From NCBI RefSeq assembly GCF_020055635.1, contig NZ_JAIPUT010000002.1, forward strand, positions 1 through 64,000: a stretch of DNA of 64,000 nt. Direction: 5' to 3'. The notes beneath the pieces are model-generated. The model made no database searches, was not told where the DNA came from, and saw only the letters and a program-made list of their open reading frames with translations. Positions within the stretch are counted from its first letter, which is position 1, and each line of letters opens with the position of its first letter. The DNA comes from Marivita sp. (GTDB lineage Bacteria; Pseudomonadota; Alphaproteobacteria; Rhodobacterales; Rhodobacteraceae). The translations under genes and the position numbers were made by a program. This document shows positions 26,867-35,747 of this stretch, one piece after another.

Positions 26867-27991
26867 GTGGCCCAAACCGTTTTCGCTCCGTGGGAAGATC
26901 CCACGGAAAAGCCGCTGATCCAGTTCAAGAACGTGACCAAGCGGTTCGGCGATTTTACCGCCATCGACGATCTGACGCAGGACATCTTCGAAAAGGAGTT
27001 CTTTGCCCTTCTTGGCCCCTCGGGCTGCGGCAAGACGACGATGATGCGGATGCTGGCCGGGTTCGAAGCCCAGACAGAGGGGCAAATCCTGATTGCCGGT
27101 CAGGACATGGCGCGTGTTCCACCCAACAAGCGCGCGGTCAACATGATGTTCCAGTCCTACGCGTTGTTTCCGCACCTGTCGGTGTGGGACAACATCGCCT
27201 TCGGCCTCAAGCGCGAGGGCAAGGACAAGGACAAGATTGCGGCGCGGGTCGAGGAAATGCTGCGGCTTACGCGGCTCAGCAAGTTTGCCAAGCGCAAACC
27301 GCACCAGATTTCCGGCGGTCAGCGTCAGCGTGTCGCGCTAGCGCGTTCGCTGGCCAAGGCACCGAAACTGCTTTTGCTGGACGAACCGCTGGGCGCGCTT
27401 GACAAGAAGCTGCGCCAGGACACCCAGTTCGAACTGATGGACATCCAGGAAAAGACCGGCACCACCTTCGTGATCGTGACTCACGACCAGGAAGAAGCAA
27501 TGACCGTGGCAAGCCGCGTGGCCGTGATGGACGAAGGGCGCATCATCCAGGTGTCCACCCCCGCGCAGATCTACGAGGCGCCGAATTCGGTCTACGTGGC
27601 CGACTTCATCGGGGACGTGAACATCATCTCGGGGCGCGCCAAGCCGGAGGGCGACAAGGTGGCGGTCAGATGGGCCGAGCATCAGCCCGACATCATCGGC
27701 ACGACATCCTTGCCCTTTGCCGATGGTCAGGAGATCCATTTCGCCATCCGGCCCGAAAAGGTCGCCATCAGCGCCGAAGAGCCGCAGGATGCCGCCAACA
27801 AGATCGCGGGCAAAGTCCTCGACATCGCCTATCTCGGCAACATTTCGACCTACCACGTCGAATTGCCCACAGGCCATGTCATCAAGGCGCAAACGGCCAA
27901 CACTAGGCGCCTGTCGCGGCGACAGATCACGTGGGAAGATCCGGTCTGGATCAGCTGGACGGACACCGCCGGTGTCCTGTTGGAGCGTTAG
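26867..27991 (+). CDS. potG: Spermidine/putrescine ABC transporter, ATP-binding protein
   Basis: A 374-residue ATPase. Walker A 'GPSGCGKTT' at residues 50-58, signature 'SGGQRQR' at 149-155, Walker B 'LLLLDEP' near 168-174, then the TOBE domain ('DFIGDVNIISGRAKPEG' and 'FAIRPEKVAIS') typical of the PotA/PotG subfamily. GTG at 26867 is preceded by GGAGG. Stands three bases before the first permease gene. Confidence 0.95.
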   Translation: MAQTVFAPWEDPTEKPLIQFKNVTKRFGDFTAIDDLTQDIFEKEFFALLGPSGCGKTTMMRMLAGFEAQTEGQILIAGQDMARVPPNKRAVNMMFQSYALFPHLSVWDNIAFGLKREGKDKDKIAARVEEMLRLTRLSKFAKRKPHQISGGQRQRVALARSLAKAPKLLLLDEPLGALDKKLRQDTQFELMDIQEKTGTTFVIVTHDQEEAMTVASRVAVMDEGRIIQVSTPAQIYEAPNSVYVADFIGDVNIISGRAKPEGDKVAVRWAEHQPDIIGTTSLPFADGQEIHFAIRPEKVAISAEEPQDAANKIAGKVLDIAYLGNISTYHVELPTGHVIKAQTANTRRLSRRQITWEDPVWISWTDTAGVLLER

Positions 27992-27994
27992 GGA

Positions 27995-28885
27995 ATGCGC
28001 CGGTTCCTCCTCATCGCGGTGCCCTACCTGTGGCTCGTCGCGCTGTTCCTGATCCCGTTTCTCATCGTCCTCAAGATATCCCTGTCCGATATCGCGCTGG
28101 CGCGGCCGCCCTACATGCCGCAACTCGATCTGTCCGCTGGATGGGAGGGGATCAGATCCTTCTTTGCCGCGCTCGATTTCGAGAATTTCCGCTTCCTGAC
28201 GACCGACGATCTGTACTGGAAGGCCTATCTCAGTTCGCTTCAGATTGCGCTGATCTCAACGCTTCTGACGCTGCTGGTCGGCTATCCGATCGCCTATGCC
28301 ATGGCGCGATCCGCGCCCGAATGGCGCCCGACGCTTCTGATGCTGGTGATCCTGCCCTTCTGGACCAGTTTCCTGATCCGGGTCTATGCGTGGATGGGCA
28401 TCCTGGCGAACGAGGGTCTGCTGAACCAGTTCCTGCTGTGGCTCGGGGTGATCAATGAACCGCTGACGATCCTCAACACCAACACCGCCGTCTATATCGG
28501 CATCGTCTATACCTACCTGCCGTTCATGATCCTGCCGATCTATTCGGCGCTGGAACGCATGGATGACAGCCTTCTCGAAGCCGCCGAAGACCTCGGCTGT
28601 TCCCGCATGAGCGCGTTCTGGCTGGTGACCATTCCGCTATCGAAGAACGGCATCATCGCGGGATGTTTCCTGGTCTTCATCCCGGTGATCGGGGAATTCG
28701 TGATCCCGTCGCTGCTGGGGGGCTCGGGCACGCTGATGATCGGCAAGGTCCTTTGGGAGGAATTCTTCTCGAACCGCGACTGGCCCGTGGCCTCGGCGGT
28801 GGCAGTGATCCTGCTCCTGATCCTCGTGATCCCGATCATCCTGTTCCAGCGCAACGAACAGAAACAGCGCGAGGCCGAGGGATGA
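27995..28885 (+). CDS. potH: Spermidine/putrescine ABC transporter, permease 1
   Basis: A 296-residue inner-membrane permease with six helices. The EAA loop that contacts the ATPase is seen as 'LLEAAEDLGCSRMSAFWLVTIPLS'-type sequence (E-A-A-x3-G at about residue 193). 'PFWTSFLIRVYAWMGIL' is typical of PotB/PotH. Its stop overlaps the potI ATG (ATGA). Confidence 0.94.
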   Translation: MRRFLLIAVPYLWLVALFLIPFLIVLKISLSDIALARPPYMPQLDLSAGWEGIRSFFAALDFENFRFLTTDDLYWKAYLSSLQIALISTLLTLLVGYPIAYAMARSAPEWRPTLLMLVILPFWTSFLIRVYAWMGILANEGLLNQFLLWLGVINEPLTILNTNTAVYIGIVYTYLPFMILPIYSALERMDDSLLEAAEDLGCSRMSAFWLVTIPLSKNGIIAGCFLVFIPVIGEFVIPSLLGGSGTLMIGKVLWEEFFSNRDWPVASAVAVILLLILVIPIILFQRNEQKQREAEG

Positions 28886-29700
28886 GACGCTTTTCCTGGT
28901 TCAACGCAACCGCTCTCACGCTGGGTTTCGCGTTTCTCTACGTGCCGATGATCATCCTGGTGGTCTACAGCTTCAACGAGTCCAAGCTGGTGACCGTCTG
29001 GGCCGGGTTCTCGACCCAGTGGTACGGGGAACTCATCCGCAACGAGGAATTCCTGAACGCCGCTTGGGTCACGATCAAGGTCGCGGTGATGAGTTCCACC
29101 ATCGCCACGGTGCTGGGCACGATGGCGGCCTACGTGCTGGTGCGCGCCGGACGGTTTTCGGGGCGCACGCTGTTCTCGGGCATGATCTATGCGCCACTGG
29201 TGATGCCCGAAGTCATCACCGGCCTGTCGCTGCTGCTGCTTTTCATCGGCATCGGTCTGGACCGGGGCGTTCTGACCATCGTGTTGGCCCACACGACCTT
29301 CTCGATGTGCTATGTCTCCGTCGTTGTCTCCTCGCGCCTTGTCAGCTTCGACCAGTCGCTCGAGGAAGCGGCGCTCGATCTGGGCTGTTCGCCATTCGAG
29401 GCGTTCCGGCTCGTGACCCTGCCGATCATCGCGCCTGCGGTGATCTCGGGCTGGCTTTTGGCCTTTACCCTGTCGCTGGATGATCTGGTGATTGCCAGTT
29501 TCACCACGGGTCCGTCAGCGACGACCCTGCCGATCAAGATCTTCTCGGCGGTGCGCTTGGGCGTCAGCCCGGAAATCAACGCGCTGTCCACCATCATGAT
29601 CGCCATCGTCACCGTCGGCGTCATCACGGCATCACTTGTCACCAAACAAGCGGCGGTCCGGCAGGCGCGCGACGAACGCATGGCCGAACGCCCGGCATGA
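28882..29700 (+). CDS. potI: Spermidine/putrescine ABC transporter, permease 2
   Basis: A 272-residue second permease with six helices. 'LYVPMIILVVYSFNESK' at the N terminus and the EAA loop 'LEEAALDLGCSPFEAFRLVTLP' (positions about 155-176) are of the PotC/PotI kind. ATG overlaps potH by four bases and the stop overlaps the oxidase ATG by four bases, so all five genes are probably one transcript. Confidence 0.94.
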   Translation: MRRFSWFNATALTLGFAFLYVPMIILVVYSFNESKLVTVWAGFSTQWYGELIRNEEFLNAAWVTIKVAVMSSTIATVLGTMAAYVLVRAGRFSGRTLFSGMIYAPLVMPEVITGLSLLLLFIGIGLDRGVLTIVLAHTTFSMCYVSVVVSSRLVSFDQSLEEAALDLGCSPFEAFRLVTLPIIAPAVISGWLLAFTLSLDDLVIASFTTGPSATTLPIKIFSAVRLGVSPEINALSTIMIAIVTVGVITASLVTKQAAVRQARDERMAERPA

Positions 29701-31019
29701 GGCGCATCTACGAAGCGGCGGCGTATCAAACCCCGACCGCCTGCTGGTGGCGCGAAACCGCGCCGCCGGTCGACTATTCCCGGCTGGAAGGTGATCACGT
29801 GACCGAGGTGGCGGTGATCGGCGGCGGCTTCACCGGTCTCAACGCCGCGCTGGCACTGGCCGAGGCCGGGGTCGGGGTCACCGTCCTGGATGCCGAACAC
29901 CCTGGTTGGGGCGCGTCGGGCCGCAATGGCGGGTTCTGCTGTCTTGGCGGTTCCAAACTTGGCGGCGCCGCTGTGGAAAGACGACACGGCACGGATGAAC
30001 GCAGCCTTTGGCATGCCGCCGAACGGGCAGCGGTGGCGCATGTGCGCGATCTGCTCGACCGTCACGCAATCGCCGCCGACACCCATTCCGCAGGCGAGAC
30101 ATGCCTCGCCCATACCCCGCGGGCCTTCACCGCGATGCGGGCTTCGGTGCCACAGGTCGAACGGGATCATGGCGTGACCCCGGACGTCTTCGGTCGAGAA
30201 AAACTGGCCGAGCAGGGCCTTGCCGGGCAATTCCATGGCGGCATGACCACCCCGATCGGCTTCGCCCTCGATCCGGGCAAATATCACGCCGGTCTGCGCG
30301 ACGCGGTCCAAGCCGCCGGTACTGCGGTTTTCTGCCGGAGTCCGGCGCTGACCCTTGCCCCGAAAGGCGGGAGATGGCGCGTAACGACGCCGAGCGGAAC
30401 ACTCACCGCCAACACCGTGATCCTTGCCACAAACGGCTACTCCTCGGAAGACGTGCCCGGATGGTTGCGCGCCCGGTACCTGCCGGTGCAATCGTCGATC
30501 ATCGTGACCCGGCCGATCACCGAAAGCGAGCAAGCCCGTCAGGGTTGGACGAGCGATCAGATGTGCTATGACAGCCGGCTTCTGCTGCATTATTTCCGGC
30601 TCATGCCGGATGGTCGCTTCCTGTTCGGCATGCGGGGTGGCCTGCGCGCGACGCGACGGTCCGAAGCGGCGCTTGCCCGGAAAATCCGTGCCGATTTCCA
30701 CCAGCTGTTCCCGCACTGGCAGGAGATCGACATCACCCATGAATGGTCCGGTCTGGTCTGCCTGATGCGCGGTCTGACACCTTTTGCCGGTGCCGTTCCC
30801 GAGATGCCGGGCGTCTACGCCGCGCTCGGGTATCACGGCAACGGCGTCGCAATGGGCAGCTACCTTGGCGCGCGGCTGGCCGATACGGTTCTGGGGCGCC
30901 ATTTTCGGGGTCCGGTCCCGCGCTTCGTGTCGCAGCCGCCCGGGCGCTTCCCGCTAGGGTCGGCGCGCCGCGCGTTGCTTGCTCCGGCCTACGCTGCCGC
31001 AACGATGTTCGATCGGTAG
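29697..31019 (+). CDS. FAD-dependent amine oxidoreductase (PuuB-like)
   Basis: A 440-residue DAO-family flavoenzyme. The dinucleotide fold 'VAVIGGGFTGLNAALALAEAG' (split here: GGGFTG, residues 40-45) with 'VLDAEHPGWGASGRNGGF' after it is standard for glycine/sarcosine/gamma-glutamylputrescine oxidases. 'YHGNGVAMGSYLG' is the usual C-terminal FAD contact. The N terminus 'AAYQTPTACWWRET' matches PuuB. Next to the polyamine transporter it most likely oxidises an imported polyamine or its derivative. No glutamylputrescine synthetase is in the window. Confidence 0.88.
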   Translation: MRRIYEAAAYQTPTACWWRETAPPVDYSRLEGDHVTEVAVIGGGFTGLNAALALAEAGVGVTVLDAEHPGWGASGRNGGFCCLGGSKLGGAAVERRHGTDERSLWHAAERAAVAHVRDLLDRHAIAADTHSAGETCLAHTPRAFTAMRASVPQVERDHGVTPDVFGREKLAEQGLAGQFHGGMTTPIGFALDPGKYHAGLRDAVQAAGTAVFCRSPALTLAPKGGRWRVTTPSGTLTANTVILATNGYSSEDVPGWLRARYLPVQSSIIVTRPITESEQARQGWTSDQMCYDSRLLLHYFRLMPDGRFLFGMRGGLRATRRSEAALARKIRADFHQLFPHWQEIDITHEWSGLVCLMRGLTPFAGAVPEMPGVYAALGYHGNGVAMGSYLGARLADTVLGRHFRGPVPRFVSQPPGRFPLGSARRALLAPAYAAATMFDR

Positions 31020-31020
31020 G

Positions 31021-31112
31021 AACGGCTTTCGAAAGCCGTTGCCCACGCGGTTTCCAAACCGCGTCCAAAGCGCGTTCGAACGCGCTTCCTTCAAGCCATT
31101 TCGAAATGGCTT
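31021..31112. repeat. Array of four 20-bp palindromes (array A)
   Basis: Four self-complementary 20-mers lie at 31021-31040, 31045-31064, 31068-31087 and 31093-31112, spaced 23-25 bp start to start. Half-sites are AACGGCTTTC, ACGCGGTTTC, AAGCGCGTTC and AAGCCATTTC; only the second has a mismatched centre. The array begins one base after the oxidase stop and ends 81 bases before ilvD. A second array with colinear elements lies at 53432. Each unit can form a stem in RNA or a cruciform in DNA. Not a CRISPR: there are no spacers of CRISPR length. Confidence 0.9.
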
Positions 31113-31193
31113 GCACGCCCGTTCCGCAATCTCTTGTGCAGGTCTCACCCCTTCGTTATTCCGGATCCAAGCAAGATTTCAGGGAGGAGCGTC

Positions 31194-32957
31194 ATGCTCA
31201 AGCGTCCATTCGACAAGTCGAAACTGCCGAGCCGCCATGTCACCGAAGGACCCGAGCGCGCGCCGCACCGGTCGTATTACTACGCGATGGGCATGACCGA
31301 GGAAGAAATCCACCAGCCTCTGGTCGGCGTTGCCACCTGCTGGAACGAGGCCGCCCCCTGCAACATCGCTTTGAGCCGTCAGGCGCAGGCGGTGAAGATG
31401 GGCGTCAAGCACGCGTCCGGAACGCCGCGTGAATTCACCACGATCACCGTCACCGACGGCATCGCGATGGGCCACGAGGGCATGCGGTCTTCGCTGGCGT
31501 CGCGCGAAGCGATTGCCGACACGGTCGAACTGACGATGCGGGGCCACTCCTATGACGCGGTTGTGGGACTTGCCGGCTGCGACAAGTCCCTGCCCGGCAT
31601 GATGATGGCGATGGTGCGTCTCAACGTGCCGTCGGTCTTCATCTACGGTGGGTCGATCCTTCCGGGGCGTGCGCCGCAGGTCGACGAGATCCCCGAGGAT
31701 TTCCGTAGCCGTGACCTGACCGTGCAGGACATGTTCGAAGCGGTCGGGCGACACCAGAACAACGAAATGTCCGATGCGGCGCTCGACATGCTCGAACGCG
31801 TCGCGTGCCCGTCTGCCGGGGCCTGCGGGGGACAGTTCACGGCCAATACCATGGCCTGTGTTTCCGAAGCGATCGGTCTGGCGCTGTTCAATTCGTCGGG
31901 CATGCCGGCACCCTACGAATCCCGCGATCAATATGGCGAGGCGTCGGGCCGCGCGGTCATGGATCTCATCGAGCAGAACATCAAGGCGCGTGACGTCGTG
32001 ACCCGCAAGGCGCTGGAAAACGCCGCGCGCGTCGTGGCGTGTACCGGCGGATCGACCAATGCCGGCCTGCACCTTCCTGCCATCGCGCACGAGGCCGGGA
32101 TCGAATTCTACCTTGAGGATGTCTGCGAGATCTTCCGCGACACGCCCTATTTCGTCGACCTCAAGCCCGGCGGCACCTATGTCGCCAAGGATCTTTACGA
32201 CGCTGGCGGGATCCCCGTCGTGATGAAGGAACTGCGCAAGGCGGGCCTGATCCACGAGGATTGCATCACCGCCTCCACCCGCACCATCGGCGAAGAGCTG
32301 GACCGCATCGCGCGCGAGGCGGATGGCAAGGTGATCTATTCGATCGAAAACCCGATCACCAAGACCGGTGGCGTTGTGGGCCTCAAGGGCAACCTTGCCC
32401 CCGAAGGCGCCATCGTCAAAGTCGCTGGCATTTCGGCCGAAGGCCAGGTCTTCACCGGCCCGGCCCGCGTCTTTGAATGCGAGGAAGACGCCTTCGCCGC
32501 CGTCAAGGCGCGGTCCTACGAAGAGGGCGAGGTCCTGGTGATCCGCAACGAAGGCCCCGCCGGTGGCCCCGGCATGCGTGAAATGCTGGCGACAACGGCG
32601 GCGCTGTCGGGTCAGGGTATGGGCAAGAAGGTCGCGCTGATCACCGATGGACGGTTCTCCGGGGCGACGCGCGGGTTCTGTGTCGGCCATGTCGGCCCCG
32701 AAGCCGCCCTTGGCGGTCCGATCGGACTGCTGAAAAACGGCGACATGATCACCATCGACGCCGTCAACGGATCACTCAGCGTGGACCTGTCGGACGACGA
32801 GCTGGAACAGCGCAAGGCCGACTGGACCGGCCCGCGTGAAACCATCTACACCTCCGGTGCGATCTGGAAATTCGCCAAGCTTGTCGGCCCGACCTACAAG
32901 GGCGCTGTCACGCATCCGGGAGCCGAAGGCGAAAAACACCAGTATTGCGATCTGTGA
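31194..32957 (+). CDS. ilvD: Dihydroxy-acid dehydratase
   Basis: A 587-residue IlvD-type dehydratase of branched-chain amino acid and pantothenate synthesis. Candidate iron-sulfur ligands are C56 in '[10 protein letters not shown]', C129 in '[10 protein letters not shown]' and C211 in '[15 protein letters not shown]', the pattern of [2Fe-2S] members. '[21 protein letters not shown]' near the C terminus is the second family signature. ATG 31194 has GGGAGGAG upstream; an ORF start at 31134 would add 20 residues across the leader. Related sugar-acid dehydratases share these motifs, so a sugar-acid role is a lesser possibility. Confidence 0.93.
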   Translation: MLKRPFDKSKLPSRHVTEGPERAPHRSYYYAMGMTEEEIHQPLVGVATCWNEAAPCNIALSRQAQAVKMGVKHASGTPREFTTITVTDGIAMGHEGMRSSLASREAIADTVELTMRGHSYDAVVGLAGCDKSLPGMMMAMVRLNVPSVFIYGGSILPGRAPQVDEIPEDFRSRDLTVQDMFEAVGRHQNNEMSDAALDMLERVACPSAGACGGQFTANTMACVSEAIGLALFNSSGMPAPYESRDQYGEASGRAVMDLIEQNIKARDVVTRKALENAARVVACTGGSTNAGLHLPAIAHEAGIEFYLEDVCEIFRDTPYFVDLKPGGTYVAKDLYDAGGIPVVMKELRKAGLIHEDCITASTRTIGEELDRIAREADGKVIYSIENPITKTGGVVGLKGNLAPEGAIVKVAGISAEGQVFTGPARVFECEEDAFAAVKARSYEEGEVLVIRNEGPAGGPGMREMLATTAALSGQGMGKKVALITDGRFSGATRGFCVGHVGPEAALGGPIGLLKNGDMITIDAVNGSLSVDLSDDELEQRKADWTGPRETIYTSGAIWKFAKLVGPTYKGAVTHPGAEGEKHQYCDL

Positions 32958-33562
32958 CAGCCATTTTGAAACCGATCGGCACCGCGCTTCTGGGCGCGGT
33001 ATTGCTGCTTGGTTGCAACGATACGGCGCCGTTCGGCAGCATGTCCCTGGTGGACCCGTCGGTGCAAACGGGTCCGGCGCCACTGCTGTCCGCGACATTG
33101 GCAAGTGGGCGCATCACGGTTTCGGGTCCGGACGGCTACTGCATCGACCGGACAACATTGCGCCGCGCGGCAAGTGGCGGTTTCGCGGCCATCGCAAGCT
33201 GCAACATCCTGACCGGGGGCCAGCACGGTCCGCAGGTGGAGCCGGGTCTCGTGACGGTCACGGTGAGCCGTGCAAACGGCGTCGCGCCCTCACCCTCCGA
33301 TCTTGCCGGCGCGCTGGGGACCGAGCTTTTGAACAGCCGCGAACTCAGCGCGCTGAGCGTGGGCCAGATGGCAAGCGGCGGCGCATCGGCGTTCGACGGA
33401 AGCGATCCGCGCCATTGGCGCGGGGCGTTCGTGCTGGGCGACCATCTGATCGGTGTCACGCTTTACGCGCCTCGGAACAGCCCCTTGACCGGCGCGCAGG
33501 GGGCCGCATTCCTGAACACGGTTTCTTCACGCATCCGCGCTAGATCCGAGGCAGGCACCTAG
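32954..33562 (+). CDS. Predicted lipoprotein, function unknown
   Basis: A 202-residue protein with a lipoprotein signal: '[10 protein letters not shown]' places the lipidated Cys at residue 21. The rest is mildly hydrophilic, with '[14 protein letters not shown]' and '[23 protein letters not shown]' as the most conserved-looking parts. GTG 32954 overlaps the ilvD stop (GTGA), giving a good signal peptide; a TTG at 32945 is possible. Probably outer- or inner-membrane-attached, facing the periplasm. I do not recognise a named family. Confidence 0.8.
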   Translation: MTAILKPIGTALLGAVLLLGCNDTAPFGSMSLVDPSVQTGPAPLLSATLASGRITVSGPDGYCIDRTTLRRAASGGFAAIASCNILTGGQHGPQVEPGLVTVTVSRANGVAPSPSDLAGALGTELLNSRELSALSVGQMASGGASAFDGSDPRHWRGAFVLGDHLIGVTLYAPRNSPLTGAQGAAFLNTVSSRIRARSEAGT

Positions 33563-33702
33563 CCCAGTGCAGAACAGTCGCAATCTGCAACTGATCCTCC
33601 GGTCCCGCGACTTGACCGTTTATTACGATTGCGGGATCTGTGATAAAAACGGGGAACCGGCCAGAAAAACGCCGGACGCATATTTGCAGGAGCGAGCAGC
33701 TC

Positions 33703-34476
33703 ATGTCGGAGATGAAACCCGGTCTGCTTGACCGTGTGATCCAGCAATCCGCGCTCAGGCGGTTCCGCCGCTGGGCCGAAACCGCGCGCTATGCAGATTT
33801 GCGCGAATTACGGCGCAACCGGGCGGCGGCCCGCCGGATGAAATACCATCTCGATGAACTGATCCATGTCGCCGACGACCGCCTCGCGCTTCCCGTCGTC
33901 GGCAACCAGGCGGTGCCGGTCCCCTATGACGCGGACTGGTCGTGGCGCCCCGAAGCGTGGTGCGGCCCGTTGCCGGTGCAAGGTATCTCGTCGGTCGAGA
34001 ACAAATCCATGCTGGGGCGCGAGGTGACGCTGTTTCACGACTGCGCCCAATCCGAACTGACGCTGCGCCAGCTGCGCAACACCAGCGCCGATGATCTGGC
34101 GGCCTATGGTCTGCGACTTGATGTCTTTCGTTTCGACGGCTCGTACCTGTCCCTGGTGATCGACCTTCCGCCGGCCGCCGCGCATGATCTCAAGCGCAAA
34201 CATCTGATCCGCTTCGATGTCATCGTCGAGCTGGAGAGGCCACTGGAAATCTTTGCCCGGCTGAATGTCCAACACGGCCCCAACACCGAACAAATCGTGC
34301 GGGAACTGCCGCTGAACGACCGGACGCTCGCCGTCGAATTCGATCTGGCCTACACGAAACTGAACGAGAAGCGGGTCGAGAAACTCTGGATCGACCTGAT
34401 TTTCGAGAACCCGGAAATGAGCGAGGTGATCCTGCGGGACTTGTTTTTCAGCCGTCGCCCGCGTGCCGAGTTGTGA
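33703..34476 (+). CDS. Conserved hypothetical protein (possibly DUF6478)
   Basis: A 257-residue protein without signal peptide or clear membrane helix. A basic N-terminal half ('RRFRRWAETARYADLRELRRNRAAARRM') precedes a beta-rich part with 'DWSWRPEAWCGPLP', 'EVTLFHDCAQSELTLRQLRN' and 'VIDLPPAAAHDLKRKHLIR'. I associate this pattern with a Rhodobacteraceae-only family (DUF6478) but cannot confirm it. AGGAG precedes ATG 33703. The next gene begins 10 bases after its stop, so the two probably work together. Confidence 0.75.
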   Translation: MSEMKPGLLDRVIQQSALRRFRRWAETARYADLRELRRNRAAARRMKYHLDELIHVADDRLALPVVGNQAVPVPYDADWSWRPEAWCGPLPVQGISSVENKSMLGREVTLFHDCAQSELTLRQLRNTSADDLAAYGLRLDVFRFDGSYLSLVIDLPPAAAHDLKRKHLIRFDVIVELERPLEIFARLNVQHGPNTEQIVRELPLNDRTLAVEFDLAYTKLNEKRVEKLWIDLIFENPEMSEVILRDLFFSRRPRAEL

Positions 34477-34486
34477 GGATCAACTG

Positions 34487-34864
34487 ATGACTGCGTATTC
34501 CCTGTCGAAATCCCGCTTTTTCGAAGGCATCTGGGAAGGCGTGATCGCCGGAAGCACCGACGACACCCCCGCACCGAAAGTCGCCGTCCGGGTACATGAC
34601 CAGGAGGTTCCGGACGTGGCGATCGAGCCGCTGCCGGATCCGGCGTCCTGGCTGCTTCGCGTGCCTGTCCCTGCCAACATGATCGCCGACGGTGTGCATA
34701 CCTTCCTGATCTCCGAGGACAGCTTGGGCTTGCCGCTCGGCGATTTCTCCATCATCGCGGGAGACGCCGCCGGAGAGGACATCCGATCGGAAATGGCCCT
34801 GCTCCGGGCCGAGCTTGACCTGCTCAAACGGTCGTTCCGTCGACACTGCCGCGAGACCGCCTGA
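34487..34864 (+). CDS. Conserved hypothetical protein, partner of the preceding gene
   Basis: A 125-residue protein with 'RFFEGIWEGVIAG' at the N terminus, a beta-rich middle ('VAVRVHDQEVPDVAIEPLP' and 'HTFLISEDSLGLPLGDFSIIAG') and a C-terminal helix ('DIRSEMALLRAELDLLKRSFRR') that may form a short coiled coil. No known motif. ATG 34487 has GAGGA upstream. It follows the unknown 257-residue gene closely, suggesting a two-gene unit. Confidence 0.72.
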   Translation: MTAYSLSKSRFFEGIWEGVIAGSTDDTPAPKVAVRVHDQEVPDVAIEPLPDPASWLLRVPVPANMIADGVHTFLISEDSLGLPLGDFSIIAGDAAGEDIRSEMALLRAELDLLKRSFRRHCRETA

Positions 34865-34878
34865 GCCGGGTTTCCGCT

Positions 34879-35736
34879 CTAGCGCATGATCAGAACCGGC
34901 ACCCGGCACGAGCGGAGCATCTCTGTCGTGGTGGAGCCGATGATGAACGAGCGCACGCGGCTATGGCCGTAGGCCCCCATGACCAGAAGGTCGTGCGCGC
35001 CTTCGGACGTGACCTGGGCCAGCACCTTTTCCGGCTCGCCCGGCTGGACCAGGGTTTCAGCCTCGAACCCGCCCGCCTTGAGCGTCGCGGCGGCATCGGA
35101 CAGGGATTTTTTCAGGTCGGAGGTGTCCTTGCCGGCAAAGACAAGCGTCACCTTCAGACCCGAGAAGAGCGGGCTGCGCGCAATGTAGTCGATGGCCTTG
35201 AGCGAAGACGCTCCGCCGTCAAAGGCCACGAGCACACGTTCCACCGGCTTGAAGGCACGGTTGGCGATGAAGACCGGCTTGTGGCTGGCGCGCACGATGC
35301 GTTCGAGATTGGAGCCAAGATGCTCCATCGCCAGCCCGGCGGCTTCGCCCCTTTTCCCGATGACGATCATGTCGCCGGTTTCTTCCTTGGCGGTGATCGT
35401 CTCGACCAGATCGCCCTGGCGCAGCCTTGTTTCGACGGCGACCTTGCCATCCCCCTCGATGATCGCCTTTGCATCTTCCAGAATGGCGCGCCCGTGTTCA
35501 TGCGCGAGCTTGGCGCGGGTGGCGTCCAGTTCCGACAGCTGTTCAAGCAGAGCGGTGCGCGCCCCGAGGCGGATAGCGCCGGACAGATCCTGTTTTTCGA
35601 CAGCATCGCGGCGGCCCATGACGTGGTAGATCTTGACGGTCCAGTCATTGCGCCCCGCGATCCACGCGGCGTGATGACAAACGCTTTCGGCGTAGGCAGA
35701 GCCGTCCACGAGGGCGATCAGTGTGTTGGTGGTCAT
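34879..35736 (-). CDS. Universal stress protein, two tandem Usp domains
   Basis: A 285-residue protein with two Usp folds. Domain one (about 1-145) has 'VIGKRGEAAGLAMEHLGSN' and domain two (about 150-285) has 'VMGAYGHSRVRSFIIGSTT', the G-x2-G-x9-G-(S/T) ATP-binding pattern, which is cleaner in domain two. Start 'NTLIALVDGSAYAES' is typical. It follows the SulP transporter on the same strand by 11 bases, so it may tune or sense the state of that transporter. Function inferred from the pairing only. Confidence 0.92.
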   Translation of the reverse strand: MTTNTLIALVDGSAYAESVCHHAAWIAGRNDWTVKIYHVMGRRDAVEKQDLSGAIRLGARTALLEQLSELDATRAKLAHEHGRAILEDAKAIIEGDGKVAVETRLRQGDLVETITAKEETGDMIVIGKRGEAAGLAMEHLGSNLERIVRASHKPVFIANRAFKPVERVLVAFDGGASSLKAIDYIARSPLFSGLKVTLVFAGKDTSDLKKSLSDAAATLKAGGFEAETLVQPGEPEKVLAQVTSEGAHDLLVMGAYGHSRVRSFIIGSTTTEMLRSCRVPVLIMR

Positions 35737-35747
35737 TGGTTTCTTCC

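Noticed and set aside
31021..31112. CRISPR array
   Set aside because: Repeats are palindromes of 20 bp with 3-5-base gaps; no spacers, no leader and no cas genes.
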